A stretch of DNA of 64,000 nucleotides, taken from contig NZ_CP035282.1 of NCBI RefSeq assembly GCF_004103715.1, forward strand, positions 708,673 to 772,672, read 5' to 3'. Shown in pieces: positions 16,035-25,628 of this stretch. The first letter of the stretch is position 1. Each line of letters opens with the position of its first letter. Under the pieces are notes generated by a model. It searched no databases. It saw only the letters and a program-made list of their open reading frames with translations, and was not told the origin of the DNA. Source of the stretch: Acidilutibacter cellobiosedens (GTDB lineage Bacteria > Bacillota > Clostridia > Tissierellales > Acidilutibacteraceae). The position numbers and the translations under genes were made by a program.

Positions 16035-19000
16035 ATGTATATACAAAATAATATTTTGGGAATTAACTTTTTAAACAATGACAAAAAAAATATAAAGATA
16101 TTGGAGAAATCCTTAGGTAAGCTGTCTTCGGGCCGAAGAATAAATACGGCAGCAGATGATGCTGCCGGTTTAAGTATATCGGAAAAGATGTGGGGTCAGA
16201 TACGTGGACTGAAAATGGCGAAAAGAAATGCATTGGATGCCTATTCTATGATGGAAACAAGAGATGGTGCATTAGACGAGGTTCAAAATATGCTTCAAAG
16301 GATGAGGGAATTAACCGTACAATCGTTAAATGAGACATTAACGGATGAAGACAGGGGAAAATTACAAACAGAATTCAGAGCCTTGCAGATTTCCGTATCT
16401 AAAATCAGCAAGGAATCCCAATGGAATACAAAATTTTTATTTGAACTTCATGAATCCTCATTTTGCAGTTTTGAAGGAAATCAAAGATTTAATCAGATAA
16501 TAAAAATTTCAGAGGGATTTAATAATGATTTAGAAATATCCGCAGACGGAAATATTACAAATATATTTTTAGAGGGAGGATATTACACAATCGGTGAAAT
16601 CGCAGATATTATAGATGATAAATTGATAGAGAAAAATCCAAATTTAATTATTAATTTGACTGAAGAAAACGGAATATCCATTCAAAGCGAAAACAGTTCA
16701 AACATTGATTATATAAAAGGCGGATTATCTTTTTTATTTTACGACTATCATATGGGTACCCCACCGGGAATGGTAATAGGTGTAACCGAATTTATAAAAG
16801 GCGGAAGGTTGAATATCATTCCCGGTAACAATGATAAATTAAATTTTTATATCGGAGCTGACAGAGGGTGTACAATAAGTTTTTTGCCTAAATCGGGAGG
16901 GTATTCCATAGATGAATTAATTGATACTATTAATGTTCAATTAAAAACAAAAGGGGAAAATGATGTAAAAGCTATAAAATACTTGGATAAATATATCGCC
17001 CTATATTCCAGTAAATATGCTATTACGGGATTAAGCGGAAATATGATTAAAATAGACGGAATTACATCTGTATTATATGATAATGCTAAATACGGCTATA
17101 TATCAAAAAACCAAGGGTATGTAGTAGGAAGGAAAGATTTAGAAAATGGGATTGTGGTAAAGAAAGGTATAAATGATACCCTTGGACTAAAGGTAGATGA
17201 TGAAGTTGGGTTTAATGTCATAAATTTATTGGATGAAGAGGAAAACAGCAAAATTTATACTTCAGACGGAATAATAAAAAGAATAAATGACGAGGCGGAA
17301 AGGCAGGGAATAGGAATTATTGCTGACGGAATTTCATTTAGGGAAGGCAAAATCAATCTGAGAATACAAAGTAACTATTTTGGCGGTAAAAGTAAAGTTG
17401 TATTGGACCCGTATTCCTCTGCATATAATGATCTTTTCGTAGGAGAAAATAGATATAGGCTTAATCCCATAGAAAATTTTGGAAAGGTGACTCAGGCAAC
17501 CATAGAAGGAAAGTATGTAATAAATAAAATTACAGAGATAAAGAAAGATTATAATGATACTTTGAAATTGACTGTTGACGGGAAAACAGAAACGATTAAA
17601 TTAAAAGAGAGAAGTTATAATAGCGATGAATTAATTAGTGAAATAAATTTTGAATTGAAGGAAAGGGAACTTAATGCAGCAGCTAAGCTGATGGGACCGA
17701 CTGAAGATGATAAATATGCAATATTCATTAATAATAGTGAAATCGGAGAAGGCGAGATAAGTATTTCGGAAGATTCAAATGGGTTCGAATACTTATTTTG
17801 TAAATCTTACTTTGACATATTGGAGAATAAAGACGGAGAAACAAAAATAGTGGAGGGAGAAGAAGGAATAGTAGGGCCAATAGAGGTTATAGAAACCCCT
17901 GCTGTTTTAACGGGAAGAGCGGATTTAAAAAATGGAGTCAATATTGATAATACAAATGATAAATTAAGTTTTAATATGAGCGGGGAAGACATGGAGATTG
18001 TATTAGACCATGGAAGTTTTAATGCCCGGGAGTTGTCTTTTATGATAAATGATAAGTTAAGGGGGAAAAATATAGATGTAGGTTTAAAAGAAAATTCTGG
18101 CTATGGAACGAATCTTGTATTTACTACTGTAAACAAAGGAAATGGACAATACTTTAGAAATATAGGGGGCTCAGCATACAGTACCGTATTGGCAAAGACC
18201 GTATACAGTAAACCTGCCAATAGCGACAGCGGAGTAACTGCAAATTATTCGATTATTGGAAGGACAGATATAGGAAATGATTTTGTAATTGATGATTTAA
18301 ATAACTTATTGTCTTTTGTTTATACGGATGGAAATAAGGATGAGAATAATGAATATAAATTGGATATTGAATTGGAGAAGAAAACGTATACAGATACAAA
18401 TATAAATGATTTAGTTTCGGAATTAAATAATAAAATTAAAGATAAATTGAGAGAGAAAGGATTATCTGATGATAAAATATCTGCTGATTTGGTTAATTCC
18501 AAGATAAGATTAAATATCAAAGAGCCTGGAGCTGATTATAAATTGAATAAATTTAGCGGAGGTTTTTATGATATGGTATTTGAAAAGGAAGTTATATCTA
18601 AACTTCAGCCATATTCTTATTCGGGATATTCTAATTCAAAAGATGAGCAGATTACGTATGTTGTCGGCAGGGAAAATTTGAATAAAGAAATAACAATACA
18701 CCCATATATAAATGATGTTTTGATTTTTGATTTTCATCATAATTCAAGGACAGAAACTTTTAAACTACACATTGATCCCGGTAAATATACTTCATCTGGA
18801 GCTGTTGCAGCCGAAATTCAAAGTAAACTTAATAAAGAATTATTGGAGAGAGGATACGAATCAAATAGTATTAAAGTGCAGATAGGCGGAGTCGACAGCG
18901 GTACAGCCATAGATGATGAAAATAAATTAGTAATTAAATATGAGAGTAAAGACGGTATAAACGATAATGGCAGTTATATAATTGACGGGGTTAGGGGAAG

Positions 19001-19748
19001 TGCTGCTTATACTGTTTTTTATAGGGCGCAAGGAGAGCCGAGTCCGACTCATGCGGTAGGGGTTGTGGATTTAAGCAAAGGAGCTGACATAAAATCCGAG
19101 ATCAATGATACTTTTATAATGGATATTAACGGAGAAACCAAAACTATTATTTTGGAAGAAAAAAAATATTCTTCCGAGGAATTGTTGAATGCTATAAACA
19201 AGGAATTGGAAGAAAAATCAACGAATATTACGGCATCTTATTACGACGGCAGATTAAAGTTAAGTTTTAATGAAGTGGGAGGTAATACAATAGACGGTAT
19301 TAGGGGAAATGCCAGAGGAACATTATTTTTTAATGTAGGAGGCAGAGAATTTGATAAACCGGAATACTTTCAGATAGGTGCCAATTCGGGGGATACGTTA
19401 ATTTTTGACAAGCTTCGGATTTCAACCGAATTGATGAGAATAAATACTATTACGATTCATAAATCAAGCTATGCAAATAAAGCTTTAAAAAGAATAGACA
19501 ATGCCATGGATTATTTATCCGGTGAAAGAGGAAGGATCGGAGCGGTTCAAAACAGATTGTTTTCTGTTATTCACAATAACGAAAATTATGAAGAGAATTT
19601 AACTGCGGCCAATTCAAGAATCAAGGATGTAGATATGGCAAGAGAGATTTTAGAATATACAAAACAGATGATACTTAAGCAAGCTCTGCAAAATATGTTT
19701 ATTAAAATCAATCATTATCCGGAAGAAGTATTGAAATTATTGGATTAG
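16035..19748 (+). CDS. Giant repeat-containing flagellin
   Basis: The 1237-residue protein has complete flagellin ends. N terminus: LGKLSSGRRINTAADDAAGL, then SISEKMWGQIRGLKMAKRNA, then MLQRMRELTVQS. C terminus: YLSGERGRIGAVQNRLFSVI, then SRIKDVDMAREILEYTKQMI, then EEVLKLLD. Between them, about residues 173-1145, lie roughly eight degenerate units of 75-135 residues. They start near 173, 247, 363, 492, 626, 741, 876 and 1008. The shared pattern is VGRxDLxxG, NDxLxF, then Y-x3-ELxxxIN, then a strand-rich end resembling IDGIRGNAxxTVF. The pattern recalls flagellin IN motifs. No signal peptide or membrane segment is present, as expected for type III flagellar export. The likely role is a minor or surface-decorated filament subunit. 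A filament role is inferred from the ends and promoter. Confidence 0.88.
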   Translation: MYIQNNILGINFLNNDKKNIKILEKSLGKLSSGRRINTAADDAAGLSISEKMWGQIRGLKMAKRNALDAYSMMETRDGALDEVQNMLQRMRELTVQSLNETLTDEDRGKLQTEFRALQISVSKISKESQWNTKFLFELHESSFCSFEGNQRFNQIIKISEGFNNDLEISADGNITNIFLEGGYYTIGEIADIIDDKLIEKNPNLIINLTEENGISIQSENSSNIDYIKGGLSFLFYDYHMGTPPGMVIGVTEFIKGGRLNIIPGNNDKLNFYIGADRGCTISFLPKSGGYSIDELIDTINVQLKTKGENDVKAIKYLDKYIALYSSKYAITGLSGNMIKIDGITSVLYDNAKYGYISKNQGYVVGRKDLENGIVVKKGINDTLGLKVDDEVGFNVINLLDEEENSKIYTSDGIIKRINDEAERQGIGIIADGISFREGKINLRIQSNYFGGKSKVVLDPYSSAYNDLFVGENRYRLNPIENFGKVTQATIEGKYVINKITEIKKDYNDTLKLTVDGKTETIKLKERSYNSDELISEINFELKERELNAAAKLMGPTEDDKYAIFINNSEIGEGEISISEDSNGFEYLFCKSYFDILENKDGETKIVEGEEGIVGPIEVIETPAVLTGRADLKNGVNIDNTNDKLSFNMSGEDMEIVLDHGSFNARELSFMINDKLRGKNIDVGLKENSGYGTNLVFTTVNKGNGQYFRNIGGSAYSTVLAKTVYSKPANSDSGVTANYSIIGRTDIGNDFVIDDLNNLLSFVYTDGNKDENNEYKLDIELEKKTYTDTNINDLVSELNNKIKDKLREKGLSDDKISADLVNSKIRLNIKEPGADYKLNKFSGGFYDMVFEKEVISKLQPYSYSGYSNSKDEQITYVVGRENLNKEITIHPYINDVLIFDFHHNSRTETFKLHIDPGKYTSSGAVAAEIQSKLNKELLERGYESNSIKVQIGGVDSGTAIDDENKLVIKYESKDGINDNGSYIIDGVRGSAAYTVFYRAQGEPSPTHAVGVVDLSKGADIKSEINDTFIMDINGETKTIILEEKKYSSEELLNAINKELEEKSTNITASYYDGRLKLSFNEVGGNTIDGIRGNARGTLFFNVGGREFDKPEYFQIGANSGDTLIFDKLRISTELMRINTITIHKSSYANKALKRIDNAMDYLSGERGRIGAVQNRLFSVIHNNENYEENLTAANSRIKDVDMAREILEYTKQMILKQALQNMFIKINHYPEEVLKLLD
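16551..19430 (+). repeat. Degenerate protein-level repeats in the giant flagellin
   Basis: Units begin at about 16551, 16775, 17124, 17505, 17910, 18255, 18662 and 19056. Recurrent openings are VGRKDLENG, TGRADLKNG, IGRTDIGND, VGRENLNKE and VGVVDLSKG, each followed within 10-20 residues by a NDxL/NNLL motif and later by an ELxxxIN helix. The repeats are not conserved at DNA level, so the array is old. Confidence 0.75.
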
Positions 19749-19824
19749 CAGAATACAGTGGGGCAAGCACAGGTTGTTGTAATTTATAATAAAAGTATCA
19801 ATAAAAACAGAGAGGGGGACTTAA

Positions 19825-20217
19825 GTGGGTAAAGGTGTTAGAATTTTTTATTTATTTATTGCACTGTTGGCTGTTTTTATTGTATTATTTGATGATTTTT
19901 CACTTAAAAGTACTTTATTCGTAATAATAGTTCCTTTAATATTATCAATAGTATTAATAATGTTGTGGGATTATATAAATAAAGTAACAAAGGATTCGAA
20001 TAGTATATTATTAAAAATAATTAAAGGAGTAGTTAAAGGTACAAGCTATTTTATAATGTTTATTATAGCAATCGGAATACTTATATTTATTGTTGCAGAT
20101 AGTGCAGATTGGTTAACTGGTATAGATAGTGGGGTATTATTATTAATCGGAGTGATTATATGGTCAACATTTTCCATTACAGGAGCAGTTAATTCTACAA
20201 AGAAGGGCTCAAAATAG
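19825..20217 (+). CDS. Four-helix membrane protein of unknown function
   Basis: The 130 residues hold four hydrophobic segments (about 7-25, 29-50, 73-92, 102-120) joined by short polar loops, with a lysine-rich tail (STKKGSK). It starts with GTG after GAGGGGGA. I do not recognise the family. It follows the giant flagellin by 76 bases with no clear terminator. Co-transcription is possible but a link to motility is not established. Confidence 0.6.
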   Translation: MGKGVRIFYLFIALLAVFIVLFDDFSLKSTLFVIIVPLILSIVLIMLWDYINKVTKDSNSILLKIIKGVVKGTSYFIMFIIAIGILIFIVADSADWLTGIDSGVLLLIGVIIWSTFSITGAVNSTKKGSK

Positions 20218-20396
20218 AGTCCCTTTTCTTTTGGATACCTGATCATAAATATTTATATACTGTTGAGTTGATTTACACTAAACTTATGGGTTTGAGAAAT
20301 GGGAAGAATAATATGATGGAAATATCGTAAAAGCTGAATAATGTCTTTTTTATAAGAATCCTTGCCTGGTTAAGAGTAATTTATTATTTTATAAAC

Positions 20397-21140
20397 TTAT
20401 ATTGTATTTAATTTGATTTTATGGTTTTCTAAAGTATATTTTATGTCATCGGGGATATCCGTGTCCGTAAATAAATAGTCTACTTCGTCAAAACTAAGAA
20501 GATTGACTAAACCACGCTGCATGAATTTACTTGAATCTGTCAACACAATAACATGATTGGCAGATGTAGTCATGGCCTTTACAGTTTCTGCTCTCATAAG
20601 ATCACTGCTTGTAAAATCTGCATTCATTGAAATCCCATCGATTCCTATAAAAAGTTTATCAACAAAAAATTCAAGAGCACATTTTTTTGTTATAGGACCT
20701 ACGTTTACTTGTGATCCCTTCTGATATTCTCCGCCAAGTAAAATAGTTCTACAATCAGGGTATTTACGAATATATGAAGCAATAAAAGCAGAGTTTGTAA
20801 TAATAGTAATATTTTTTTTATTTTTTGCTAATTCTTCTGCAAACATAGCACAAGTAGAACCTGATTCAATCATAACGGTTTCTCCGTTTGAAATTATATC
20901 TAAGGCTGAACGTGCTATTTTCTTTTTTATATCATAGTTTATTGATAATCTATTATTGATATCATCACTTTCATTTAAAGTTGCATATCCATGTTCTCTG
21001 GAGATAAGGCCTTTCTTTACCAATACGTCCAAATCTTTTCTTATTGTTACTTGCGAAACACCAAGAGCATCGGACAACTTTGACACTTCTATTTTTTTGT
21101 ACTTGTTTACCAAATCTAATATTTTTGTAAGCCTATCCAT
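20397..21140 (-). CDS. DeoR/GlpR-family transcriptional regulator
   Basis: At 247 residues it has the family's normal length. An N-terminal helix-turn-helix (KLSDALGVSQVTIRKDLDVL, residues about 20-40) is followed by GLISREHGYATL. The DeoR-C sugar-phosphate sensor domain has MIESGSTCAMFAEEL and ILLGGEYQKGS with GIDGIS. Such proteins usually repress sugar-catabolism operons until a phosphorylated sugar binds. It is divergent from the glycyl-radical activase gene at 21360, the obvious target with its PTS operon. The 220-base intergenic region is AT-rich. Confidence 0.9.
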   Translation of the reverse strand: MDRLTKILDLVNKYKKIEVSKLSDALGVSQVTIRKDLDVLVKKGLISREHGYATLNESDDINNRLSINYDIKKKIARSALDIISNGETVMIESGSTCAMFAEELAKNKKNITIITNSAFIASYIRKYPDCRTILLGGEYQKGSQVNVGPITKKCALEFFVDKLFIGIDGISMNADFTSSDLMRAETVKAMTTSANHVIVLTDSSKFMQRGLVNLLSFDEVDYLFTDTDIPDDIKYTLENHKIKLNTI

Positions 21141-21359
21141 TATTTTTCCTCCGTAATTTATAGTTTAGAGGTACCAAAAATAATTATAACATAAATTATT
21201 CTATAGTACAACACAGGTTTTGAGTATCAAGCTGTCTGTTTTTGTAATAAAATGATTACTAATGAAATTAAAAATATATATAAACGAAACAAAATATGTT
21301 TACAATTATTAAAAAATGAATTATTCTATTTATATAAGAATGGCATTGGAGGTGAAAAT

Positions 21360-22262
21360 ATGAACAGTAAAAAGGCTTTAATATTTAATATTCAGAAGTT
21401 CAGTATACATGACGGCCCGGGTATCAGAACGATTGTTTTTTTTAAAGGCTGTCCTCTCAGATGCTTGTGGTGTTCTAATCCGGAATCACAAAAAAATGAT
21501 ATTGAAATAACATGGGATGCTTCTAAATGTATAAGTTGTAAACAATGTATAAAGACTTGCCCTCAAGGAGCAATTTATGAAAAAAACGGGATTAAAGCAA
21601 TTAACAAAAATAGATGTATTATATGTAAAAGGTGTACGGAAATATGTCCTAAGAAGGCTTTTGATACGGAGGGAGAATACAAAACTATAGATGAAGTTAT
21701 GTCTGAAGTTTTAAAAGACATAGATTTTTATGAAGAATCAGGAGGTGGAGTAACTTTATCGGGGGGAGAAGTCCTTTATCAAGCTGATTTTGCTATCGAA
21801 TTATTAAAAGAGCTTAATAAATACGGGATTCACAGAGCCGCCGAAACCACGGGTTTTACTTCTCATGATATTTTTAAGAAATTTATTGAGAATGTTGATC
21901 TGTTGTTATTTGATATGAAACATTACGATACTCAAAAACATGAACAAGGTACGGGAGTAAACAATGATTTGATTATTGAAAACATGAAGGCAGCAGTAGA
22001 TAGAGGAAAAGATATAATAGCAAGAATACCTGTTATACCTAATTTTAATAACAGTTTAAGAGATGCAGAAAAATTCAGCGATTTGTTAAATAAAATTGGT
22101 ATAAAGAAAGTAAACCTTTTACCATTTCATCAGTTTGGCCAGAAAAAATATAAACTACTTCAAAGAGAATATAAGATGGAAAATGTGCCGCAACTTCATC
22201 CTGAGGATCTTACTGATTATAAAAAAGTGTTTATAAACAATGGTTTTGACTGTAAAATCTAA
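21360..22262 (+). CDS. Glycyl-radical enzyme activating protein (radical SAM)
   Basis: It uses SAM and a [4Fe-4S] cluster to install the glycyl radical on its partner. The 300-residue protein has the radical-SAM cysteines C31-x3-C35-x2-C38 within FFKGCPLRCLWCSNPES. Two ferredoxin-type clusters follow: CISCKQCIKTCP (57-68) and CIICKRCTEICP (86-97). The insert is typical of YbiY/HpdA-type activases rather than PflA. GGVTLSGGE is present. ATG 21360 follows GGAGGTG. An in-frame ATG at 21252 lacks a ribosome site. The partner enzyme lies 183 bases downstream. Confidence 0.93.
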   Translation: MNSKKALIFNIQKFSIHDGPGIRTIVFFKGCPLRCLWCSNPESQKNDIEITWDASKCISCKQCIKTCPQGAIYEKNGIKAINKNRCIICKRCTEICPKKAFDTEGEYKTIDEVMSEVLKDIDFYEESGGGVTLSGGEVLYQADFAIELLKELNKYGIHRAAETTGFTSHDIFKKFIENVDLLLFDMKHYDTQKHEQGTGVNNDLIIENMKAAVDRGKDIIARIPVIPNFNNSLRDAEKFSDLLNKIGIKKVNLLPFHQFGQKKYKLLQREYKMENVPQLHPEDLTDYKKVFINNGFDCKI

Positions 22263-22305
22263 CTAAAAACTTAAATTTGAAATGTAGAAATAAAGGTAAT
22301 ATAAA

Positions 22306-22342
22306 TCGTAATTAATTATTAACGTAAAATAATTAATTACGA
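22306..22342 (+). other. 15-bp AT-rich hairpin between activase and glycyl radical enzyme
   Basis: TCGTAATTAATTATT (22306-22320) and its exact complement at 22328-22342 flank the loop AACGTAA. No T-run follows. It may be a partial terminator, an mRNA stabiliser, or an operator just upstream of the next promoter. Confidence 0.5.
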
Positions 22343-22356
22343 ATGAAAATAAAATA

Positions 22357-22385
22357 TTGATTATAGTAACCAAATATGTTATTAT
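22357..22385 (+). promoter_or_regulatory. Sigma-A promoter of the glycyl radical enzyme
   Basis: TTGATT at 22357-22362, a 17-base spacer, and TATTAT at 22380-22385, 60 bases upstream of the ATG. This would allow the abundant enzyme to be made at higher levels than its activase. Confidence 0.5.
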
Positions 22386-22444
22386 ATAAATAAGTTATGA
22401 GGGAATAGCATCTGTAGAAATTTACGTAAGGAGGAGAAATATTA

Positions 22445-24853
22445 ATGAGCAAGCATTTTGGACAATTGACAGACAGAATGAATCATTTTAGGGAAGAAGT
22501 ATTAAATGCCAAACCTTATGTATGTGCCGAAAGGGCTATATATACTACCGAAAGTTATAGAAAATATCAGGACAAGCCAGTTATATTAAAAAGGGCTTAT
22601 ATGTTAAAAAATATTTTGGAAAATATGACTGTTTTTATTGAGGATGATACGTTGCTTATAGGCAATCAAGCATCGGCTAATCGTTCCGCTCCGATATTTC
22701 CGGAGTATGCTATGGATTGGGTGATTGACGAATTAGATGATTTTGAAAAGAGGGACGGAGATGTATTTTATATTACAGAGGAAACAAAACAGAAATTAAT
22801 AGATATTGCACCATTTTGGAAGCATAATACGACTAAAGAACGGGGCCTTTCGGCAATACCCCCGGATAGTAAACTTTTTTATGACTTAGGTATTATTAAA
22901 GCTGAAGGGAATATTACATCCGGAGATGGTCATATTGCAGTTAATTATGGGGAAATTATGCATAAAGGTTTAAAATCTTATAGGAATAAAACGGAATTTA
23001 TGATGAAGAATTTAGATCTTACTGATTATAAAAATCTGAAAAAATTTTATTTTTATCAGGCGGTTCTTATTGTAATCGATGCGGTTTTTGATTTTGCTAA
23101 AAGATATGCGGATTTGGCTGATGAGATGTCAAAGAAGGAACAAAATAACACGAGAGCATCTGAGTTACGTGAAATTTCAAGGATTATGAATAAGGTTCCT
23201 TATGAACCCGCCGGATCTTTTTATGAAGCTATTCAATCCATGTGGTTTGTTCATCTTGTTCTACAAATTGAGTCTAACGGACATTCTGTTTCTTATGGGA
23301 GAATGGATCAATATTTGTATCCGTATTATAAAAAGGATATTGAAGACGGTTTTATTACGGAAAACAGTGCATGTGAGCTACTCACGAATTTGTGGATTAA
23401 AACTATGACTATTAATAAAATAAGAAGCTGGTCTCATACTCAATTCAGTGCAGGAAGTCCGTTATATCAAAATGTAACAATAGGAGGGCAAACACCGGAT
23501 AAAAAAGATGCCGTGAACCCGCTGTCCTATCTTATCTTGAAGAGTGTGGCACAAACAAAACTTCCGCAGCCGAATCTTACCGTTCGTTATCATAAAGGGC
23601 TTGATGATAGGTTTATGAAAGAATGTATTGAAGTTATGAGAGAAGGATTTGGTATGCCTGCTTTTAATAATGATGAAATCATTATTCCTTCTTTGATTGA
23701 AAAAGGTGTGAAGAAAAAAGATGCTTACAATTACAGTGCTATAGGATGTGTGGAAGTTGCTGTACCGGGGAAATGGGGATACCGCTGTACCGGAATGAGT
23801 TTTTTAAATTTTCCGAAATCACTTTTGATTGCTATGAATGACGGAATAGACCCGGAATCAGGGACAAGGCTTACTAAAGGAGCCGGACATTTTAAAAATA
23901 TGAAAACATATGATGATCTTAAACATGCTTGGGATGTGGTTATAAGGGATTTTACAAAGCATAGTGTAATAATTGAGAATGCATGTGATATGGTCTTGGA
24001 AAAAGACGTACCCGATGTTCTTTGTTCTGCCCTTACCGAAGATTGTATCGAAAGAGGAAAAACAATAAAAGAAGGAGGTGCCGTATATGATTTTATAAGC
24101 GGACTTCAGGTAGGCATTGCGAATTTGGCGGATTCGTTAGCCGCAATTAAGAAATGCGTATATGAAGATAAGAAAATTAGCCGTGATGAGCTTTGGGATG
24201 CATTGATGAATAATTTTAAAGGAGAAAAAGGTTTAAAAATTCAAAACATCCTTATTAATGATGCACCTAAATATGGGAATGATGATGATTATGTAGATGA
24301 ATTAGTTGTAGATGCATATAATTCATATATTGATGAAGTGAAAAAATATCCCAATACACGTTATGGCAGAGGCCCAATAGGCGGTATCCGATATGCAGGA
24401 ACGTCTTCGATTTCTGCTAATGTAGGTCAGGGAGTCGGAACTATAGCTACACCGGATGGGAGAAACGCATTTACCCCATTAGCTGAAGGATGTTCTCCAT
24501 CCCATGGCATGGATAAAAATGGTCCAACATCTGTATTTAAATCTGTTTCAAAACTTCCTGTCAAAGAAATAACCGGTGGCGTTTTATTAAATCAAAAAGT
24601 AAATCCTCAAATATTGGAGAAAGAAGAAGACAAAATGAAATTGGTTTCTCTGATAAGGACATTTTTTGACAGATTACACGGATTCCATGTACAGTATAAT
24701 GTAGTTTCTAAAGAGACTTTAATAGATGCACAAAAACATCCTGAAAAGCATAAAGACTTAATTGTTCGTGTTGCAGGCTATTCTGCATTTTTCAATGTGC
24801 TTTCTAAGACGACGCAAGATGATATTATTGAAAGAACCGAGCAGACAATTTAA
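22445..24853 (+). CDS. YbiW/PflF-type glycyl radical enzyme
   Basis: The 802-residue protein of the pyruvate formate-lyase superfamily has the thiyl cysteine at C435 in NYSAIGCVEVAVPG. The glycyl loop RVAGYSAFFNVLS has its radical glycine at G778. GKWGYRCTGMSFLNFPKS after the active cysteine, and the long segment around YGRGPIGG and AGTSSISANV, resemble E. coli YbiW/PflF, whose substrate is not settled. It does not match the choline or glycerol dehydratase active-site patterns well enough to assign those reactions. The DeoR regulator, activase and sugar PTS suggest a carbohydrate-derived substrate or an anaerobic ketoacid-cleaving step. Confidence 0.9.
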   Translation: MSKHFGQLTDRMNHFREEVLNAKPYVCAERAIYTTESYRKYQDKPVILKRAYMLKNILENMTVFIEDDTLLIGNQASANRSAPIFPEYAMDWVIDELDDFEKRDGDVFYITEETKQKLIDIAPFWKHNTTKERGLSAIPPDSKLFYDLGIIKAEGNITSGDGHIAVNYGEIMHKGLKSYRNKTEFMMKNLDLTDYKNLKKFYFYQAVLIVIDAVFDFAKRYADLADEMSKKEQNNTRASELREISRIMNKVPYEPAGSFYEAIQSMWFVHLVLQIESNGHSVSYGRMDQYLYPYYKKDIEDGFITENSACELLTNLWIKTMTINKIRSWSHTQFSAGSPLYQNVTIGGQTPDKKDAVNPLSYLILKSVAQTKLPQPNLTVRYHKGLDDRFMKECIEVMREGFGMPAFNNDEIIIPSLIEKGVKKKDAYNYSAIGCVEVAVPGKWGYRCTGMSFLNFPKSLLIAMNDGIDPESGTRLTKGAGHFKNMKTYDDLKHAWDVVIRDFTKHSVIIENACDMVLEKDVPDVLCSALTEDCIERGKTIKEGGAVYDFISGLQVGIANLADSLAAIKKCVYEDKKISRDELWDALMNNFKGEKGLKIQNILINDAPKYGNDDDYVDELVVDAYNSYIDEVKKYPNTRYGRGPIGGIRYAGTSSISANVGQGVGTIATPDGRNAFTPLAEGCSPSHGMDKNGPTSVFKSVSKLPVKEITGGVLLNQKVNPQILEKEEDKMKLVSLIRTFFDRLHGFHVQYNVVSKETLIDAQKHPEKHKDLIVRVAGYSAFFNVLSKTTQDDIIERTEQTI

Positions 24854-24918
24854 TTTACTATCTGCAAGAGCTGGTATAAGACTGATTCATTATAAAAAAA
24901 TAGAAAGGGGGGATTTTG

Positions 24919-25263
24919 TTGGCTGAAGAAATCAATGAAACCGAATCACAAATTATGCAAATAATTATATATGCCGGTGATGCAAAAAAACACGCATATG
25001 ATTCATTAAGAGATGTAAATAAGGGAAATTATGAAAACGCTGACAAGGAAATGAAGATGGCCCATGAATCTTTAGTTACTGCTCATAATGCCCAAACCTC
25101 TTTACTACAAAACGAGGCAAGAGGCAAGAAAATGGAGATAACCGCTTTGTTTGTTCATGCACAGGACCATCTTATGACATCTATAACTGAAATTAATTTG
25201 ATTGAACAGATTGTCGAGCTTCGTAAAGTAGTGAATACTTTGTTGGAAGGAAAAAATAATTAA
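24919..25263 (+). CDS. PTS lactose/cellobiose-family EIIA
   Basis: The 114-residue all-helical IIA has the phosphorylated histidine H80 in FVHAQDHLMTS and the usual ASL-type early helix (YAGDAKKHAYDSL). It passes phosphate from HPr to the IIB that follows 24 bases later. The TTG at 24919 is preferred to the TTG at 24916 because GGGGGG ends 6 bases before it. Confidence 0.92.
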   Translation: MAEEINETESQIMQIIIYAGDAKKHAYDSLRDVNKGNYENADKEMKMAHESLVTAHNAQTSLLQNEARGKKMEITALFVHAQDHLMTSITEINLIEQIVELRKVVNTLLEGKNN

Positions 25264-25286
25264 TTAAAAAATGGGAGGAAGATATA

Positions 25287-25595
25287 ATGATTAAAATTAA
25301 ATTATTTTGTGCAGCAGGTTTTTCAACCAGCCTTTTGGCCGACAAAATGAAAAAAGCTGCGGATGCTAAGAATATAGAGGTAGATGTTGAAGCATGTTCG
25401 CAGGGACAAATGGCAGACTGTCTGGATGATGCCGATGTTATGCTTTTAGGGCCTCAGGTGGCTTATACTTTGCCTAAATCAAAAGAAATATGTGCACAAA
25501 AAGGTGTCCCCGTTGATGTTATTCCTATGGCTGATTATGGCAGGATGAATGGGGAAAAGGTATTAGAATTTGCCTTAAATTTATTAAAAAAGTAA
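25287..25595 (+). CDS. PTS lactose/cellobiose-family EIIB
   Basis: The 102-residue protein has the phosphocysteine C8 in the loop CAAGFSTSLLADKM and the late LLGPQVAYTLPK segment characteristic of cellobiose IIB. It lies between IIA and IIC in the standard order. Confidence 0.94.
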   Translation: MIKIKLFCAAGFSTSLLADKMKKAADAKNIEVDVEACSQGQMADCLDDADVMLLGPQVAYTLPKSKEICAQKGVPVDVIPMADYGRMNGEKVLEFALNLLKK

Positions 25596-25628
25596 TACAG
25601 TATCAAATTTATAGAGGGAGGAAAAGGT

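Noticed and set aside
18200..18260. Break between two genes within the giant flagellin
   Set aside because: The frame is continuous for 1237 codons and both flagellin ends are complete, so it is one gene rather than a fusion error visible here.
20200..20235. Terminator after the four-helix membrane protein
   Set aside because: GGGCTC/GAGTCCC pairing is interrupted and short. Possible but too weak to list.
23202..23408. 68-codon plus-strand frame inside the glycyl radical enzyme gene
   Set aside because: A different frame of a well-supported gene, with no ribosome site.
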